A DNA stretch of 64,000 nt from Spirochaetales bacterium (GTDB taxonomy: Bacteria > Spirochaetota > Spirochaetia > Treponematales > Treponemataceae): NCBI GenBank assembly GCA_003252395.1, contig QKEL01000008.1, positions 558,001-622,000 of the forward strand, written 5' to 3'. This document shows, in pieces, positions 56,040 to 64,000 of the stretch (the stretch's first letter is position 1; each line of letters starts with the position of its first letter). A program made the position numbers and the translations under genes. Under the pieces are notes generated by a model. It was not told the DNA's origin. It did not search any database and saw nothing but the letters and a program-made list of their open reading frames with translations.

Positions 56040-59014
56040 AATTCCGGGAACGGCTGCAGTATTTTCTCGGGTTAATCCCCCTGGTTATGATTGCCTCCCT
56101 CCTTCTGACCTACGCGCTTTCCGGCCTCGCTCCCTCCCCGCTAACCGGAGAGAATGGCTTTCCCGACCCCTTCGTCCTCTCCGGCGTAATGCCTTCTTCA
56201 GAAACAGTCTTGCGGATAGCGGGTTCGGGCTCGAGAATCATCGCCACGGGCGCAAGCATAGGAGCCGACGGGGACCGACAACCGCTTCCGGAAATCGCGG
56301 CCCTTTTCGGCATAACGGCTTCGCCCTGGAGCGCCCGCTACCTCAGGGCTGAAGAGACGGAAACGGATGGGGAGGCGGCGAGTCAGGGTTTTGCCGGGGC
56401 AAGGCCGGGCCTTGCCGAGGCGCTCTCGCGGCGACCCGAGGGCGCCGCGGGCCTTCCTTGCCTGGTTTTCCTGAACAACGACGGCGCCGCGGTAACATTG
56501 GAACCGGTTCGCGATTTCGACGGGAAAACCCCGCTCGTGAGCTTGTACGGGACCACGGCCAGCCTGTACGGGCCCTTTGCCCTCAATACGCCCGCGCCGG
56601 ACCGGGGAACCGGGGATACTGCCCGGGGAATCGGGCGAATAGAGCTCAATCTGACGGACGAGGGCCGCGACCGGCTGGCCGCCGCGGGGATACCCACGAC
56701 GGTCTATGCCGCTATCGAACGGGTAACGCCCAGAACCAGCACCCTGCTTTTGAATGCCGATCTCGCCGAGGCGGCGCGCTTCCAAAACGTCGCCTTAGAC
56801 CCGGTAAACGAGTGGTATCGCTCCAAATTCGCCCTGTACTTCCCCGGTTCGCGGGAAGAGGCGTACTGGAGGGTATATGCGCCCCTGTTCCGCGCCGAAA
56901 CGGCGGCGGCGAAAGAGAAAATGGGGGTGCGGGCCCAATCAGCCCAGAACGAGGCCACGGCCCCCGCAGTCGCGTACCGTTTCAAGGTCGACTCCGTTCG
57001 CATGTGGAGGCAAACGGGCGACGGCCCCTGGGAACCCTTTACGATTAAGGGAGTCAATCTGGGAAGCGCCCTGCCCGGCAAGGCCTTTACGGAATTCTCG
57101 CGGGACGAAGCCCTGTACTGGCATTGGTTTTCGCTTATGCGGGACATGCGCCTGAACGCCATACGCATATATACCCTCTTTCCCCCGGAATTTTATCGCA
57201 GCTTGGCTGCGTTCAACCGGTCGAACCCGGGCAGGGAACTTTTCCTCCTCCAGGAAATTTGGCCGGACGAGGCGGCTCCGGGCCGAAACCTCCTGGACAC
57301 GGCCTATTCCGAAGCCTTCTACCGCGAAATCGAATACGCCGTTTCCGCCGTTCACGGCGCGGCGACCGTACCGGAACGCCCGGGCCGGGCCTTCGGGGTA
57401 TACGATGCGGACGCGTCGCCCTGGACGGCCGCCTTCCTGGTGGGGAGGGAAATAGAAAGCGATGAGGTACTCGATACCGACGCGCTCAATACGGGCCACG
57501 TTTATTCCGGCCGCTGGTTTTCCCTGCCGAAGGGGAGCCCGACGGAAGCCTGGCTCGCCGAGGCCTGCGACCGCGTGGCGTCGCTCGAAGCGGACCGATG
57601 GGGCCAAGCCCGTCCCATTTCGGTAGTGAGCTGGCCCCCCCTGGATCCCCTTCCCCATTGGGTCGAATGGCGCGATCCCCTGCTCGACGGACGGGCCCCG
57701 GCGAACGACAAGACGGAGGTGGTGATCGACCATATAGAGGTGAGCCCCGATTTCGCCGGGGGCTTCTTCAGTTCCTGGCATATCTATCCCAACTATCCCG
57801 ACTTTATGATAGCAACCCCCTGGTATTCGAAATACCGCGACGAGGAAGGCGAATTCCGTTACGGCGGATACCTTAAGGAACTTCGCGCGTTCTCGCCCCG
57901 CTACCCCCTCCTCCTCGCGGAATTCGGGCTTTCGACAAGCTGGGGAACCGCGCATATCGCCCCGGATGGGCTCGACCATGGGGGCATTCCCGAGGAAACG
58001 CAGGGACCCGCGCTCGTGCGCATGGCGAAAGCGGCCCTCCGGGAAGGGTATATGGGCGCCGTTATCTTTGAGTGGGCCGACGAATGGGCCAAGCAAACCT
58101 GGACCACCGCGCCGCTCATGATACCCTTTAGCGGGCATCAGGCATGGCACAACGCCCTCGACCCGGAACAGTATTACGGCATTATCGCCATGGACGCGGG
58201 CCCGCCGTGGCCAACGCCCGAAGGAGAGACCGTCGAAACGGAGGGGACCTTCGCGTCGCGCCTGGGAACCGCGGGAAACGAGGAATTCCTAACAGTAACC
58301 CTTACGCGGGAGGGCGGCTGGCAAAGCGCGCGGGGAACACTCACGATCGGGTTTGACGTACGCGATCCCGAATCGGGCATACCGGCCTTGAGCCGCGTCG
58401 CCGCCGAGTCCGGGCAAATCGGGGGGGAAATACGCAGGGGCTTCGAGTTCCTCCTGGAAATACCCCTCCCCCTCGACGCTTCGCGCGAAACCGCCGGAAC
58501 GCTCCTCGCCGCGGACACCTGCAACGTCGGCAAGAACCGTTTCGCCATGACGGGGGCCAAGGCCTCCGCCTACGGGGAAGTCAGGATCACGGTAAACCGG
58601 GAAACGGTAGACAGCCTTGGCAGAAGGAGCGGCGCCAAGGAGACGGACCGGTCAAGGATAGCGGCGGGAAACCGGGGCATTTCCGTCGAGGGAGATACGC
58701 TGACCGCGCGCGTTCCCTGGACGATGCTGAACGTCGCGGATCCCTCCCGGGCGCTGGTAATAGACGATCCGCGCCTCTTTGGCGGTTGGCCGGCCCCCGA
58801 CACCCTCCAGACGGCCGAAATCGAGGCCATAACCCTGCAAGGCATGTTTATCGGCTCGGTGGGGAACGATGAGATACGGGAACTGTTCCCCCGGAAAGGC
58901 GGAAGCCTCGCTGAAACGTGGCGCTACGCGTTTCGGAAATGGACGGAACCGCGCTGGCGGGCACGGAAAAAGCCGGCGGTCGAATCGCTTACGGCCTTCT
59001 TTGAAAAACCGTAA
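56036..59014 (+). CDS. Membrane-anchored TIM-barrel glycoside-hydrolase-like protein
   Basis: 992 residues. One N-terminal membrane helix (FLGLIPLVMIASLLLTYALS). The central part (about 330-700) is clan GH-A-like: IKGVNLGSALPGKAF, MRDMRLNAIRIYTLFPPEFY, SSWHIYPNYPDFM, LLAEFGLSTSWG and VIFEWADEWAKQTW; Glu in LLAEFG and FEWADE fit the nucleophile and acid positions. A beta-rich C-terminal part follows. It is coupled to the glycosyltransferase gene by ATGA overlap and likely trims or processes the polymer outside. The exact family is not identified. Confidence 0.75.
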   Translation: MKFRERLQYFLGLIPLVMIASLLLTYALSGLAPSPLTGENGFPDPFVLSGVMPSSETVLRIAGSGSRIIATGASIGADGDRQPLPEIAALFGITASPWSARYLRAEETETDGEAASQGFAGARPGLAEALSRRPEGAAGLPCLVFLNNDGAAVTLEPVRDFDGKTPLVSLYGTTASLYGPFALNTPAPDRGTGDTARGIGRIELNLTDEGRDRLAAAGIPTTVYAAIERVTPRTSTLLLNADLAEAARFQNVALDPVNEWYRSKFALYFPGSREEAYWRVYAPLFRAETAAAKEKMGVRAQSAQNEATAPAVAYRFKVDSVRMWRQTGDGPWEPFTIKGVNLGSALPGKAFTEFSRDEALYWHWFSLMRDMRLNAIRIYTLFPPEFYRSLAAFNRSNPGRELFLLQEIWPDEAAPGRNLLDTAYSEAFYREIEYAVSAVHGAATVPERPGRAFGVYDADASPWTAAFLVGREIESDEVLDTDALNTGHVYSGRWFSLPKGSPTEAWLAEACDRVASLEADRWGQARPISVVSWPPLDPLPHWVEWRDPLLDGRAPANDKTEVVIDHIEVSPDFAGGFFSSWHIYPNYPDFMIATPWYSKYRDEEGEFRYGGYLKELRAFSPRYPLLLAEFGLSTSWGTAHIAPDGLDHGGIPEETQGPALVRMAKAALREGYMGAVIFEWADEWAKQTWTTAPLMIPFSGHQAWHNALDPEQYYGIIAMDAGPPWPTPEGETVETEGTFASRLGTAGNEEFLTVTLTREGGWQSARGTLTIGFDVRDPESGIPALSRVAAESGQIGGEIRRGFEFLLEIPLPLDASRETAGTLLAADTCNVGKNRFAMTGAKASAYGEVRITVNRETVDSLGRRSGAKETDRSRIAAGNRGISVEGDTLTARVPWTMLNVADPSRALVIDDPRLFGGWPAPDTLQTAEIEAITLQGMFIGSVGNDEIRELFPRKGGSLAETWRYAFRKWTEPRWRARKKPAVESLTAFFEKP

Positions 59015-59029
59015 ACCTAGCGGGCCTTT

Positions 59030-59854
59030 CTAGCGGTTCCCCACGTATTTTTCCAGGACGATCTCGAGTCCGGGATAATCGAGACGCTCCATATCGCGGA
59101 TGAGCTCGGAAAGGTCGAACTGCACCTCACGGCTTTCGTACGACGCGAGGCCGTCGGGGCCCACTTCCATAAAGCCGTACTGGGCGACGGCGCGGGAGCC
59201 GTCATGTATGTCCGCCCTGGTTGGATAGAGGATGGGCGAGTTGAAGGGCATGCTTACGGAGCCGAAATTAAACACCGCCATGCCGTTATGGCTAAAGCAT
59301 ACCCGGTAATGGGTATGCCCGCAGACCACGAGCCGGCCGCGTGCGCCGCGAATGGCCGCGTGCAACACGTTGGCGGAAATGCCGGGATGGATGGATTGGG
59401 TATAGGAACCCGGGGAGGCGTGACAGCAGGTCATGCCCGAATCGGCGAGCAGGGCCGAGCGGTCGTATTCAAAGGTCGTATCCGCGGCCTCGATGGCGGG
59501 GAAGGAAAGAAACCGGGAAATGGGCCGGCTCAACAGAAAGGCCTGATCCGTCTCGTCCAATCGGGCGCGGGCATAATCGGCCAGGGAAAGGAGAAGCTTT
59601 TCATGGCTCGTGGGGGGCAACACGTCCGTATTGTCCACGGTATCCTCGGCAAGCCAGTCGTCGGTATTGCCCAATAGCCACACTTGGGGATGCAGGGATT
59701 TTAAAAGCTCGAAGCATTCCTTGGGGCGCGGACCGGTAACCACCAGATCGCCGAGGAAAACGATATAATCGGGAGGGGTCCGTTTGAGGTCCTTAACGAC
59801 GGCTTCAAAGGCGAGTATATTGGCGTGAATATCGGAAAGTACCGCGATTCTCAT
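59030..59854 (-). CDS. Metallophosphoesterase (YfcE/DNA-repair exonuclease type)
   Basis: 274 residues from ATG 59854; upstream in-frame codons lack support. Motifs IAVLSDIHANILAFEAV (DxH), VFLGDLVVTGPRP (GDxxxxG), LLGNTDDWLA (GN-D), and VVCGHTHYRVC (GHTH) define a calcineurin-type phosphoesterase. It resembles YfcE/YmdB-like phosphodiesterases. A -10 TACAAT lies eight bases before the ATG on the minus strand, another nearly leaderless case. Substrate unknown. Confidence 0.85.
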   Translation of the reverse strand: MRIAVLSDIHANILAFEAVVKDLKRTPPDYIVFLGDLVVTGPRPKECFELLKSLHPQVWLLGNTDDWLAEDTVDNTDVLPPTSHEKLLLSLADYARARLDETDQAFLLSRPISRFLSFPAIEAADTTFEYDRSALLADSGMTCCHASPGSYTQSIHPGISANVLHAAIRGARGRLVVCGHTHYRVCFSHNGMAVFNFGSVSMPFNSPILYPTRADIHDGSRAVAQYGFMEVGPDGLASYESREVQFDLSELIRDMERLDYPGLEIVLEKYVGNR

Positions 59855-59910
59855 TATATTCCATTGTAGGGTATGGGCTTGGATAGATTCCAGCGATCGG
59901 GCCAAAAGGT

Positions 59911-59955
59911 CAAAAAAAAGAAAAACCGTGCGGCTTTCTCCCGAAACCGCACGGT
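59911..59955 (-). terminator. Intrinsic terminator of the nifA-like/nif11-like/GNAT operon
   Basis: On the minus strand ACCGTGCGG (from 59955) pairs with CCGCACGGT and ends in a long T-rich run. It lies 150 bases after the GNAT stop, across an AT-rich gap (59956-60107) in which I see no gene. Confidence 0.75.
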
Positions 59956-60107
59956 CATTCCGTTTCTCACTTCTCACACCAGTCCGGAAATGACTGATAA
60001 ACCTATACTATCGCTGTTAACCGGATGCGTCAAGTAAATTCGCGAGATTTTATGTATTTTTATTCACTAATTATGTATAAATATCTATTATTTCCGCTGC
60101 GCCGGAA

Positions 60108-60638
60108 TCAATCCTCCAATGATATCCGCCACCACTCCCATTCCGCCACGGGAGCCGCTCCCAGCGTCCGATAAAACGATTTTGCCGACTCGTTCCAGGA
60201 CAATACCGACCAGTCTACCCGAAAACAATCGGTTGCGCGGGCGTGTTCGGCGACCCAGGAAAGCAGGGCGCGCCCGCAGCCCTTCCCCCGAAATTCGGGT
60301 CGAACGAAGAGGTCTTCAAGGTAGAGGCCCCGCTTCCCCCGAAAGGTGGAAAAATTATGATACCACAGGGCAAAGCCGGCGACCCGGTGCGGCGCGTCGG
60401 GAGAATCTGCGGCCGGCCCATGGGGTAGCTCGACTATGGCCGCCCCGAGAAGACGCTCGGAGAATAGCTCGCGGGACAAGGACGCCGGCGTGCACAGAAA
60501 CCGGTCCAACAGGTCCTCATACGCCGCCAAGTCGCGGATAAGGGAATACAAAAGCGGTACGTCCGCCTCTACGGCGAGGCGCACGCGGGGCTTTTGCCTA
60601 CGATCGCTCCCCGAATCAGCGGAAGAATGGGCGGTCAT
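60108..60638 (-). CDS. GNAT acetyltransferase, diamine/thialysine (SSAT-like) subgroup
   Basis: 176 residues from ATG 60638, which overlaps the nif11-like stop (ATGA). Family marks of the SSAT/thialysine subgroup: VPLLYSLIRDLAAYEDLLDR, VAGFALWYHNFSTFRGKRGL, YLEDLFVRPEFRGKGCGRAL, and SWNESAKSFYRTLGAAPVAE. It probably acetylates a small amine. Because it is translationally coupled to a Nif11-like peptide gene, modification of that peptide is an alternative, but the peptide tail has no lysine. Confidence 0.88.
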   Translation of the reverse strand: MTAHSSADSGSDRRQKPRVRLAVEADVPLLYSLIRDLAAYEDLLDRFLCTPASLSRELFSERLLGAAIVELPHGPAADSPDAPHRVAGFALWYHNFSTFRGKRGLYLEDLFVRPEFRGKGCGRALLSWVAEHARATDCFRVDWSVLSWNESAKSFYRTLGAAPVAEWEWWRISLED

Positions 60639-61015
60639 GCCTCGGTACCCGGACGCGCCGCGGCCCGTGAGCCCACCGCCCCGGCCCCGCCCGAGGAACA
60701 ACTCCCCGCCGAAGCGCAGGAGGCGCACAGGAGCAGATCGCATGGGTCGGCGGAAAGATCCGAAGAATCGCCGCCGCCGGAAAGAAACTCATACCATTGT
60801 TTCAATTCCTCGACAAAGGCCGCTTCGCCCTCGTCCCGGGCCTGCAGCTTCATGCGCCGCGCGGCGTCTTCCAGCTCGTGCCGGTTGAACGAATAGCCGG
60901 ATTCCCGCACCCAGGCAAGAAACCCCTCGGGACCGTCGGTCTGGTACGCCGCGGCGCGAAAGCCCTCGTCGCCGGCGCACCGCTCCATAAACGCCGCAGC
61001 CTCATTCTGTGCCAT
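60635..61015 (-). CDS. Nif11-like leader peptide protein with Cys/Ser/Gly-rich tail
   Basis: 126 residues. Residues 1-60 fit the Nif11 domain: NEAAAFMERCAGDEGFRAAA, GPEGFLAWVRESGYSFNRHE. Next comes EEAAFVEELKQWYEF-type helix (seen as AAFVEELKQWYEFL) and SGGGD, then a tail with CDLLLCASCASAGSCSSGG and a Pro/Arg end. Double Gly followed by a Cys-rich tail is the layout of RiPP precursors with Nif11 leaders. It overlaps the nifA-like stop by 14 bases and is joined to the GNAT gene by ATGA. No lanthionine synthetase, radical SAM or cyclodehydratase gene lies in view, so a RiPP role is uncertain. Confidence 0.75.
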   Translation of the reverse strand: MAQNEAAAFMERCAGDEGFRAAAYQTDGPEGFLAWVRESGYSFNRHELEDAARRMKLQARDEGEAAFVEELKQWYEFLSGGGDSSDLSADPCDLLLCASCASAGSCSSGGAGAVGSRAAARPGTEA

Positions 61016-62579
61016 TGCCTTCCCCCTTCGGCTTAATGCCGTATTTCTTCGCGCGGAGCCCCATGATCCGCTCCGTAATGCCCAGGCTTTTCGCGGCGCG
61101 GCTCAGGTTTCCGCCGTTTTTCCGCAGTTCTTCCTCGATTATGCCCTTTTCCAGCCCGGCCATGATCTCGGTCAGGGTTCCGCCGCCCGAACCCTCGCCC
61201 TCGCGCCGCCCGGGACCCTGCAGGCTCGGGGGTAGCTGAAACGCGTGAATGACGCCGTCGGTGCTCAGGATAACCGCCCGCTCAATGCAGTTCTCAAGCT
61301 CCCGCACGTTTCCCGGCCAGTCATGGGCCATCAGGAGGCTCATGGCGGGTGACGAGATCCGCTTGATCGTCTTCCAGTGGGCCTTGGCGAATTTCGCGGT
61401 AAAGTGGTCCGCCAGCAGGACGATATCGGTTTTCCGCTCCCGCAACGGGGGAACCACCATTGGAAACACGTTTAATCGGTAATAGAGGTCTTCCCGGAAC
61501 CGGCCCGCCGCGATCAGGGAGGGCAAATCGCGGTTGGTCGCCGCTATTACCCGGAAATCCACCCGAACGCATTCCGAGCCGCCGACCCGCTCGAATTCGC
61601 GCTCCTGCAACACCCGAAGGAACTTGGACTGCAGGGAAAGGGGCATCTCGCCGATCTCGTCCAGGAATATGGTGCCGCCGTTCGCCAACTCGAACTTTCC
61701 CTTCCTGCGTTCCGTGGCGTTGGTGAAGGCCCCCTTCTCGTGGCCGAACAGCTCGCTTTCGATCAGGCTTTCGGGAATGGCCGCGCAGTTGAGCTTTACG
61801 AAGGGCTTTTCCGACCGGGGCGAGCCGAAATGTATCGCGTGGGCGATCCGCTCCTTGCCTACCCCGCTCTCGCCGAGCAGAAGCACCGTCGCATTGGTGG
61901 CGCTTACCTGCTCGATCTGCGCGTACAGGTCGCGCATGATCTTCGAATTGCCGATCACGCCCTCAGGCGCGTTCCGGGTCTTCAGGGCGGATTGAAGCCG
62001 CTCGTTTTCGGCGCGCAGGGTGTCCACCTCTTCCTGGGCGACCTGCCGGAGCCGGACCGCCTGGCTGATGGACGAGGCGATTATCGCGAGAACGCGGGTA
62101 ATGCGTTCTAGGGGCACCTTTTGCAGGTAGGGAGAGTCCACCGCGATGGAGCCGATTACCTCGCTGCCGGTCTTGATGGGCACGCACACGAAGGAAATGG
62201 CGGAGGTATCAAGGCCCTTTCTGGCGCCGGTACGGTCGAGAAAGAGGGGTTCGTCGGCGATGCGCGGAATGGCGATGGGGTTCCCGGTTTCGATCACGCG
62301 CCCGATAATCCCCTCCCCGGGGCGATACCGCCCCCGTTCAACGGAGCCGGAGCCGTAGCCCAAGGCGGTTTCGATCTCGATCTCCCCGTTCGAGCGGTTT
62401 AAAATGGTGATTAGCCCGCGGCTAATCCCCAAATTGCGTTCCATCACCGCGAGCACCTCGGCAAGGATACACTTCATGTCCGACGGTTCCGCCAAGAGCG
62501 CGCTAATCTCATAGAGAAGCCGCAGCTCCGTGAGCTCGCGCTCGCACGAGGAACATTCTGTCCGGACCGTATCCTTCAT
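61002..62579 (-). CDS. Sigma-54-dependent activator with GAF domain (NifA-like)
   Basis: 525 residues from ATG 62579; an upstream in-frame ATG 62654 would start before the mapped promoter. GAF domain about 25-185 (LGISRGLITILNRSNGEIEI, GIIGRVIETGNPIAIPRIAD, FVCVPIKTGSEVIGSIAVDS). AAA+ domain: VLLLGESGVGKERIAHAIH, then FGHEKGAFTNATERRKGKFE, GGTIFLDEIGEMPLSLQSKF, FRVIAATNRDL, WPGNVRELENCIERAVIL. The sigma-54 loop reads GAFTNA rather than GAFTGA. A Fis-type HTH ends it (GGNLSRAAKSLGITERIMGL). Architecture matches NifA. Targets and signal unknown. Confidence 0.9.
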   Translation of the reverse strand: MKDTVRTECSSCERELTELRLLYEISALLAEPSDMKCILAEVLAVMERNLGISRGLITILNRSNGEIEIETALGYGSGSVERGRYRPGEGIIGRVIETGNPIAIPRIADEPLFLDRTGARKGLDTSAISFVCVPIKTGSEVIGSIAVDSPYLQKVPLERITRVLAIIASSISQAVRLRQVAQEEVDTLRAENERLQSALKTRNAPEGVIGNSKIMRDLYAQIEQVSATNATVLLLGESGVGKERIAHAIHFGSPRSEKPFVKLNCAAIPESLIESELFGHEKGAFTNATERRKGKFELANGGTIFLDEIGEMPLSLQSKFLRVLQEREFERVGGSECVRVDFRVIAATNRDLPSLIAAGRFREDLYYRLNVFPMVVPPLRERKTDIVLLADHFTAKFAKAHWKTIKRISSPAMSLLMAHDWPGNVRELENCIERAVILSTDGVIHAFQLPPSLQGPGRREGEGSGGGTLTEIMAGLEKGIIEEELRKNGGNLSRAAKSLGITERIMGLRAKKYGIKPKGEGNGTE

Positions 62580-62590
62580 CGTTATCCCCA

Positions 62591-62627
62591 AAAAAAAAGA
62601 CGATCTGGCCGGTGAACCCAGATCGTC
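62591..62627 (-). terminator. Intrinsic terminator hairpin in the nifA-like leader (candidate attenuator)
   Basis: Minus strand: GACGATCTGG (from 62627) pairs perfectly with CCAGATCGTC (to 62599) and is followed by eight or nine T's, then GGGGAT as ribosome site. With the promoter TTGACA (62674-62669)-N17-CAGTAT (62651-62646), the hairpin starts within about 12 bases of the predicted transcript start. Confidence 0.7.
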
Positions 62628-62693
62628 CTGAATATTTATGCGAAAATACTGCATAAAAACCGCATAACTGTCAAGCGAACGCGGGCGGTTTTC

Positions 62694-62723
62694 TTGACAA
62701 TCACCGCAATCCTTATATAGAAT
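62694..62723 (+). promoter_or_regulatory. Promoter of homoserine dehydrogenase gene
   Basis: TTGACA (62694-62699), 18-base spacer, TAGAAT (62718-62723); AAGGAA precedes GTG 62756. It lies back to back with the nifA-like promoter, their -35 boxes 20 bases apart. Confidence 0.65.
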
Positions 62724-62755
62724 TCGTTCAACTTCATAATAAGGAAAGAAAAACC

Positions 62756-64000
62756 GTGAAAACCTTCAACATAGCCATCTTGGGCTGCGGAACCGTCGGC
62801 GGCGGAACCGCCCACATTCTCTTAAAACAGGAGCGGACCCTTTCCGCCCGCGCGGGCGTTCCGCTCGCGTTGGTAAAAATCCTCGACAAATTCCCCGAAT
62901 CGGCCGCGAAACGGCACGCCATACCCCGCACCCTCTTCGCGGGCCCCGAAAACGCCGCGGAGCTGTCCGCCGACGAGCTCGCCGCGGAAACGAAAAAAAT
63001 CCTGGCCGATCCCTCCATCGACCTGGTGGTGGAGACCGTTGGCGGCACCGCCGATTCCCTGCTCGAGACCATGACCGCGGCCCTCGCGGCGGGAAAGCAC
63101 CTCGTGACCGCCAATAAGGCCATGCTCGCGAAGCATAACGCCCGCCTCTTCGAGGTCGCCCAGGCGAACGGCCGGGCCGTCGGGTTCGAGGCCGCGGTCT
63201 GCGGCGCGATCCCGGTCATCAAGGGAATCAACGAATGCATGACCGGCGACGACATTACCGCCGTATCCGGTATCATGAACGGCACGAGCAATTACATCCT
63301 GTCGAACATGACCAAAAAGGGCCTGAGCTTCGCGGAAGCCCTCAAGGGAGCCCAGGCCATGGGCTACGCGGAAGCGGACCCGACCCTAGACATTAACGGC
63401 GGCGACGCCGGGCACAAACTCCTCATCCTACTGAAGCTCCTCTTCGGCATAAACGCCACGGTCGGCGATTTCCCGGTACTCGGAATCGACTCCGTCACCG
63501 CCGAAGACACGGCCTTCGCGCAGGAAGTGGGCGCGGTCATCAAGCTCATTTGCCACGCGAAACGGGAAGGCGACGGGGTATACGCCACCGTGCGCCCCAT
63601 GCTCGTCCGCAGGGGAAACATTCTTTCCGACATCGCCGGGGCCACCAACGCGGTCGCCCTCACCGGCGCCAATTCCGACGGCAACGTCTTTATCGGCCAG
63701 GGCGCGGGCCGCCTGGAAACGGGCAGCGCCATCGTGTCCGATATCGTGTTCATAGCCCGCCACGGAAAGGCCGCCCTGCGCGACTACCCCGACCAGAACC
63801 TGCGCATCCTCGACTTTGACCACCGCGAAATGCCGTACGCCGTCATCTTCGACACCGAAGACGTTCCCGGCATTACCGGCCTCGTCACCTCCGCCATCGG
63901 CGATCAGGCCATCAATATCGACACGGTTTCCCATAACCTTCGCGCGGCCGACGCCCCGGGCGCCCTCTTCGCCATCACGACGAAGCCCTGCACCATGGCG
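62756..64000 (+). CDS. hom: Homoserine dehydrogenase, 3' end cut by window edge
   Basis: 415 codons from GTG 62756 run to the window end. Rossmann loop ILGCGTVGGGTAHIL, DLVVETVGGT, HLVTANKAMLAKH, GFEAAVCGAIPVIKG, GIMNGTSNYILSNM, then EADPTLDINGGDAGHKL with the catalytic Asp/Lys region. An ACT-like C-terminal domain begins at about 360 (MPYAVIFDTEDVPGITGLVT). It makes homoserine for threonine and methionine. A fused aspartokinase domain is absent at the N-terminus. Confidence 0.95.
   Translation, partial: MKTFNIAILGCGTVGGGTAHILLKQERTLSARAGVPLALVKILDKFPESAAKRHAIPRTLFAGPENAAELSADELAAETKKILADPSIDLVVETVGGTADSLLETMTAALAAGKHLVTANKAMLAKHNARLFEVAQANGRAVGFEAAVCGAIPVIKGINECMTGDDITAVSGIMNGTSNYILSNMTKKGLSFAEALKGAQAMGYAEADPTLDINGGDAGHKLLILLKLLFGINATVGDFPVLGIDSVTAEDTAFAQEVGAVIKLICHAKREGDGVYATVRPMLVRRGNILSDIAGATNAVALTGANSDGNVFIGQGAGRLETGSAIVSDIVFIARHGKAALRDYPDQNLRILDFDHREMPYAVIFDTEDVPGITGLVTSAIGDQAINIDTVSHNLRAADAPGALFAITTKPCTMA

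Noticed and set aside
56939-58150. 403-residue minus-strand frame opposite the glycosidase-like gene
   Set aside because: Antisense shadow without motifs or ribosome site.

Overview
The window is 64 kb of GC-rich bacterial chromosome, densely coded on both strands. No insertion sequence, prophage, CRISPR array or rRNA operon was seen. The gene mix is several diguanylate cyclases with different sensor domains, a CheA-centred chemotaxis operon, an HU-domain fusion, a split DUF438 system, a NifA-like activator next to a Nif11 gene, rubrerythrin/PerR/Bcp oxygen defence, and a degenerate ODP-like domain. This suggests an anaerobic or micro-oxic free-living or gut-associated bacterium, most plausibly a GC-rich spirochaete. 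That assignment is inference; no rRNA or ribosomal protein gene is present to test it.

Layout. 1-5 kb: a minus-strand operon (unknown SYSGSLL-domain protein, PPP-like phosphoesterase, membrane Ser/Thr kinase, glycine-rich membrane protein) diverges from a gene whose product fuses the same N-terminal domain to an HU/IHF-type DNA-binding domain. 5.5-11.8 kb: a plus-strand operon with a structured leader encodes a lipoprotein binding protein, UbiD, UbiA and UbiX homologues, an ABC ATPase and permease, and a CoA-binding protein. The combination reads as uptake of an aromatic acid followed by prenylation and decarboxylation, i.e. late menaquinone-type steps. 11.8-15 kb: a minus-strand operon with a DapB-like reductase, a membrane protein, a GNAT and an ornithine-racemase-like PLP enzyme. 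15-27 kb: housekeeping and signalling genes (GNAT, two diguanylate cyclases, CrtI-like oxidoreductase, RibA, HAD phosphatase, DUF438-type HHE/PAS protein, GIN-domain secreted protein, RluA-family pseudouridine synthase, MFS transporter).

27.4-35.3 kb: a complete chemotaxis operon (cheA, MCP-like, cheY, cheW, mcp, cheR, cheB) in which CheA carries two MshEN-like motifs in place of a usual P2 domain. Two more diguanylate cyclases follow (one fused to PilZ), then a csoR-copZ-copA copper operon with a recognisable operator, and a PadR/DUF1700/DUF4097 operon. 43-49.5 kb: Bcp, a Nif11-like protein with a frame-shifting tandem duplication, DUF2461, tRNA-Arg(CCU), a Cys-rich small protein, DUF1007 plus NicO metal exporter, rubrerythrin, PerR/Fur, and PanE. 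49.6-59 kb: an operon of STAS protein, SpoIIE/RsbW-type fusion, a protein with three degenerate signalling domains, a HEAT-repeat glycosyltransferase and a TIM-barrel glycosidase-like protein. This looks like partner-switch control of an exopolysaccharide. 59-64 kb: a phosphoesterase, then a minus-strand nifA-like/nif11-like/GNAT operon preceded by a promoter-proximal terminator hairpin, diverging from homoserine dehydrogenase, which runs off the window.

Two themes cross the window. Many genes feed a c-di-GMP network (four GGDEF proteins with intact I-sites, one PilZ, one MshEN-like CheA, no EAL domain seen). Several single genes have an extended -10 box six to ten bases before the ATG, i.e. 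leaderless promoters.
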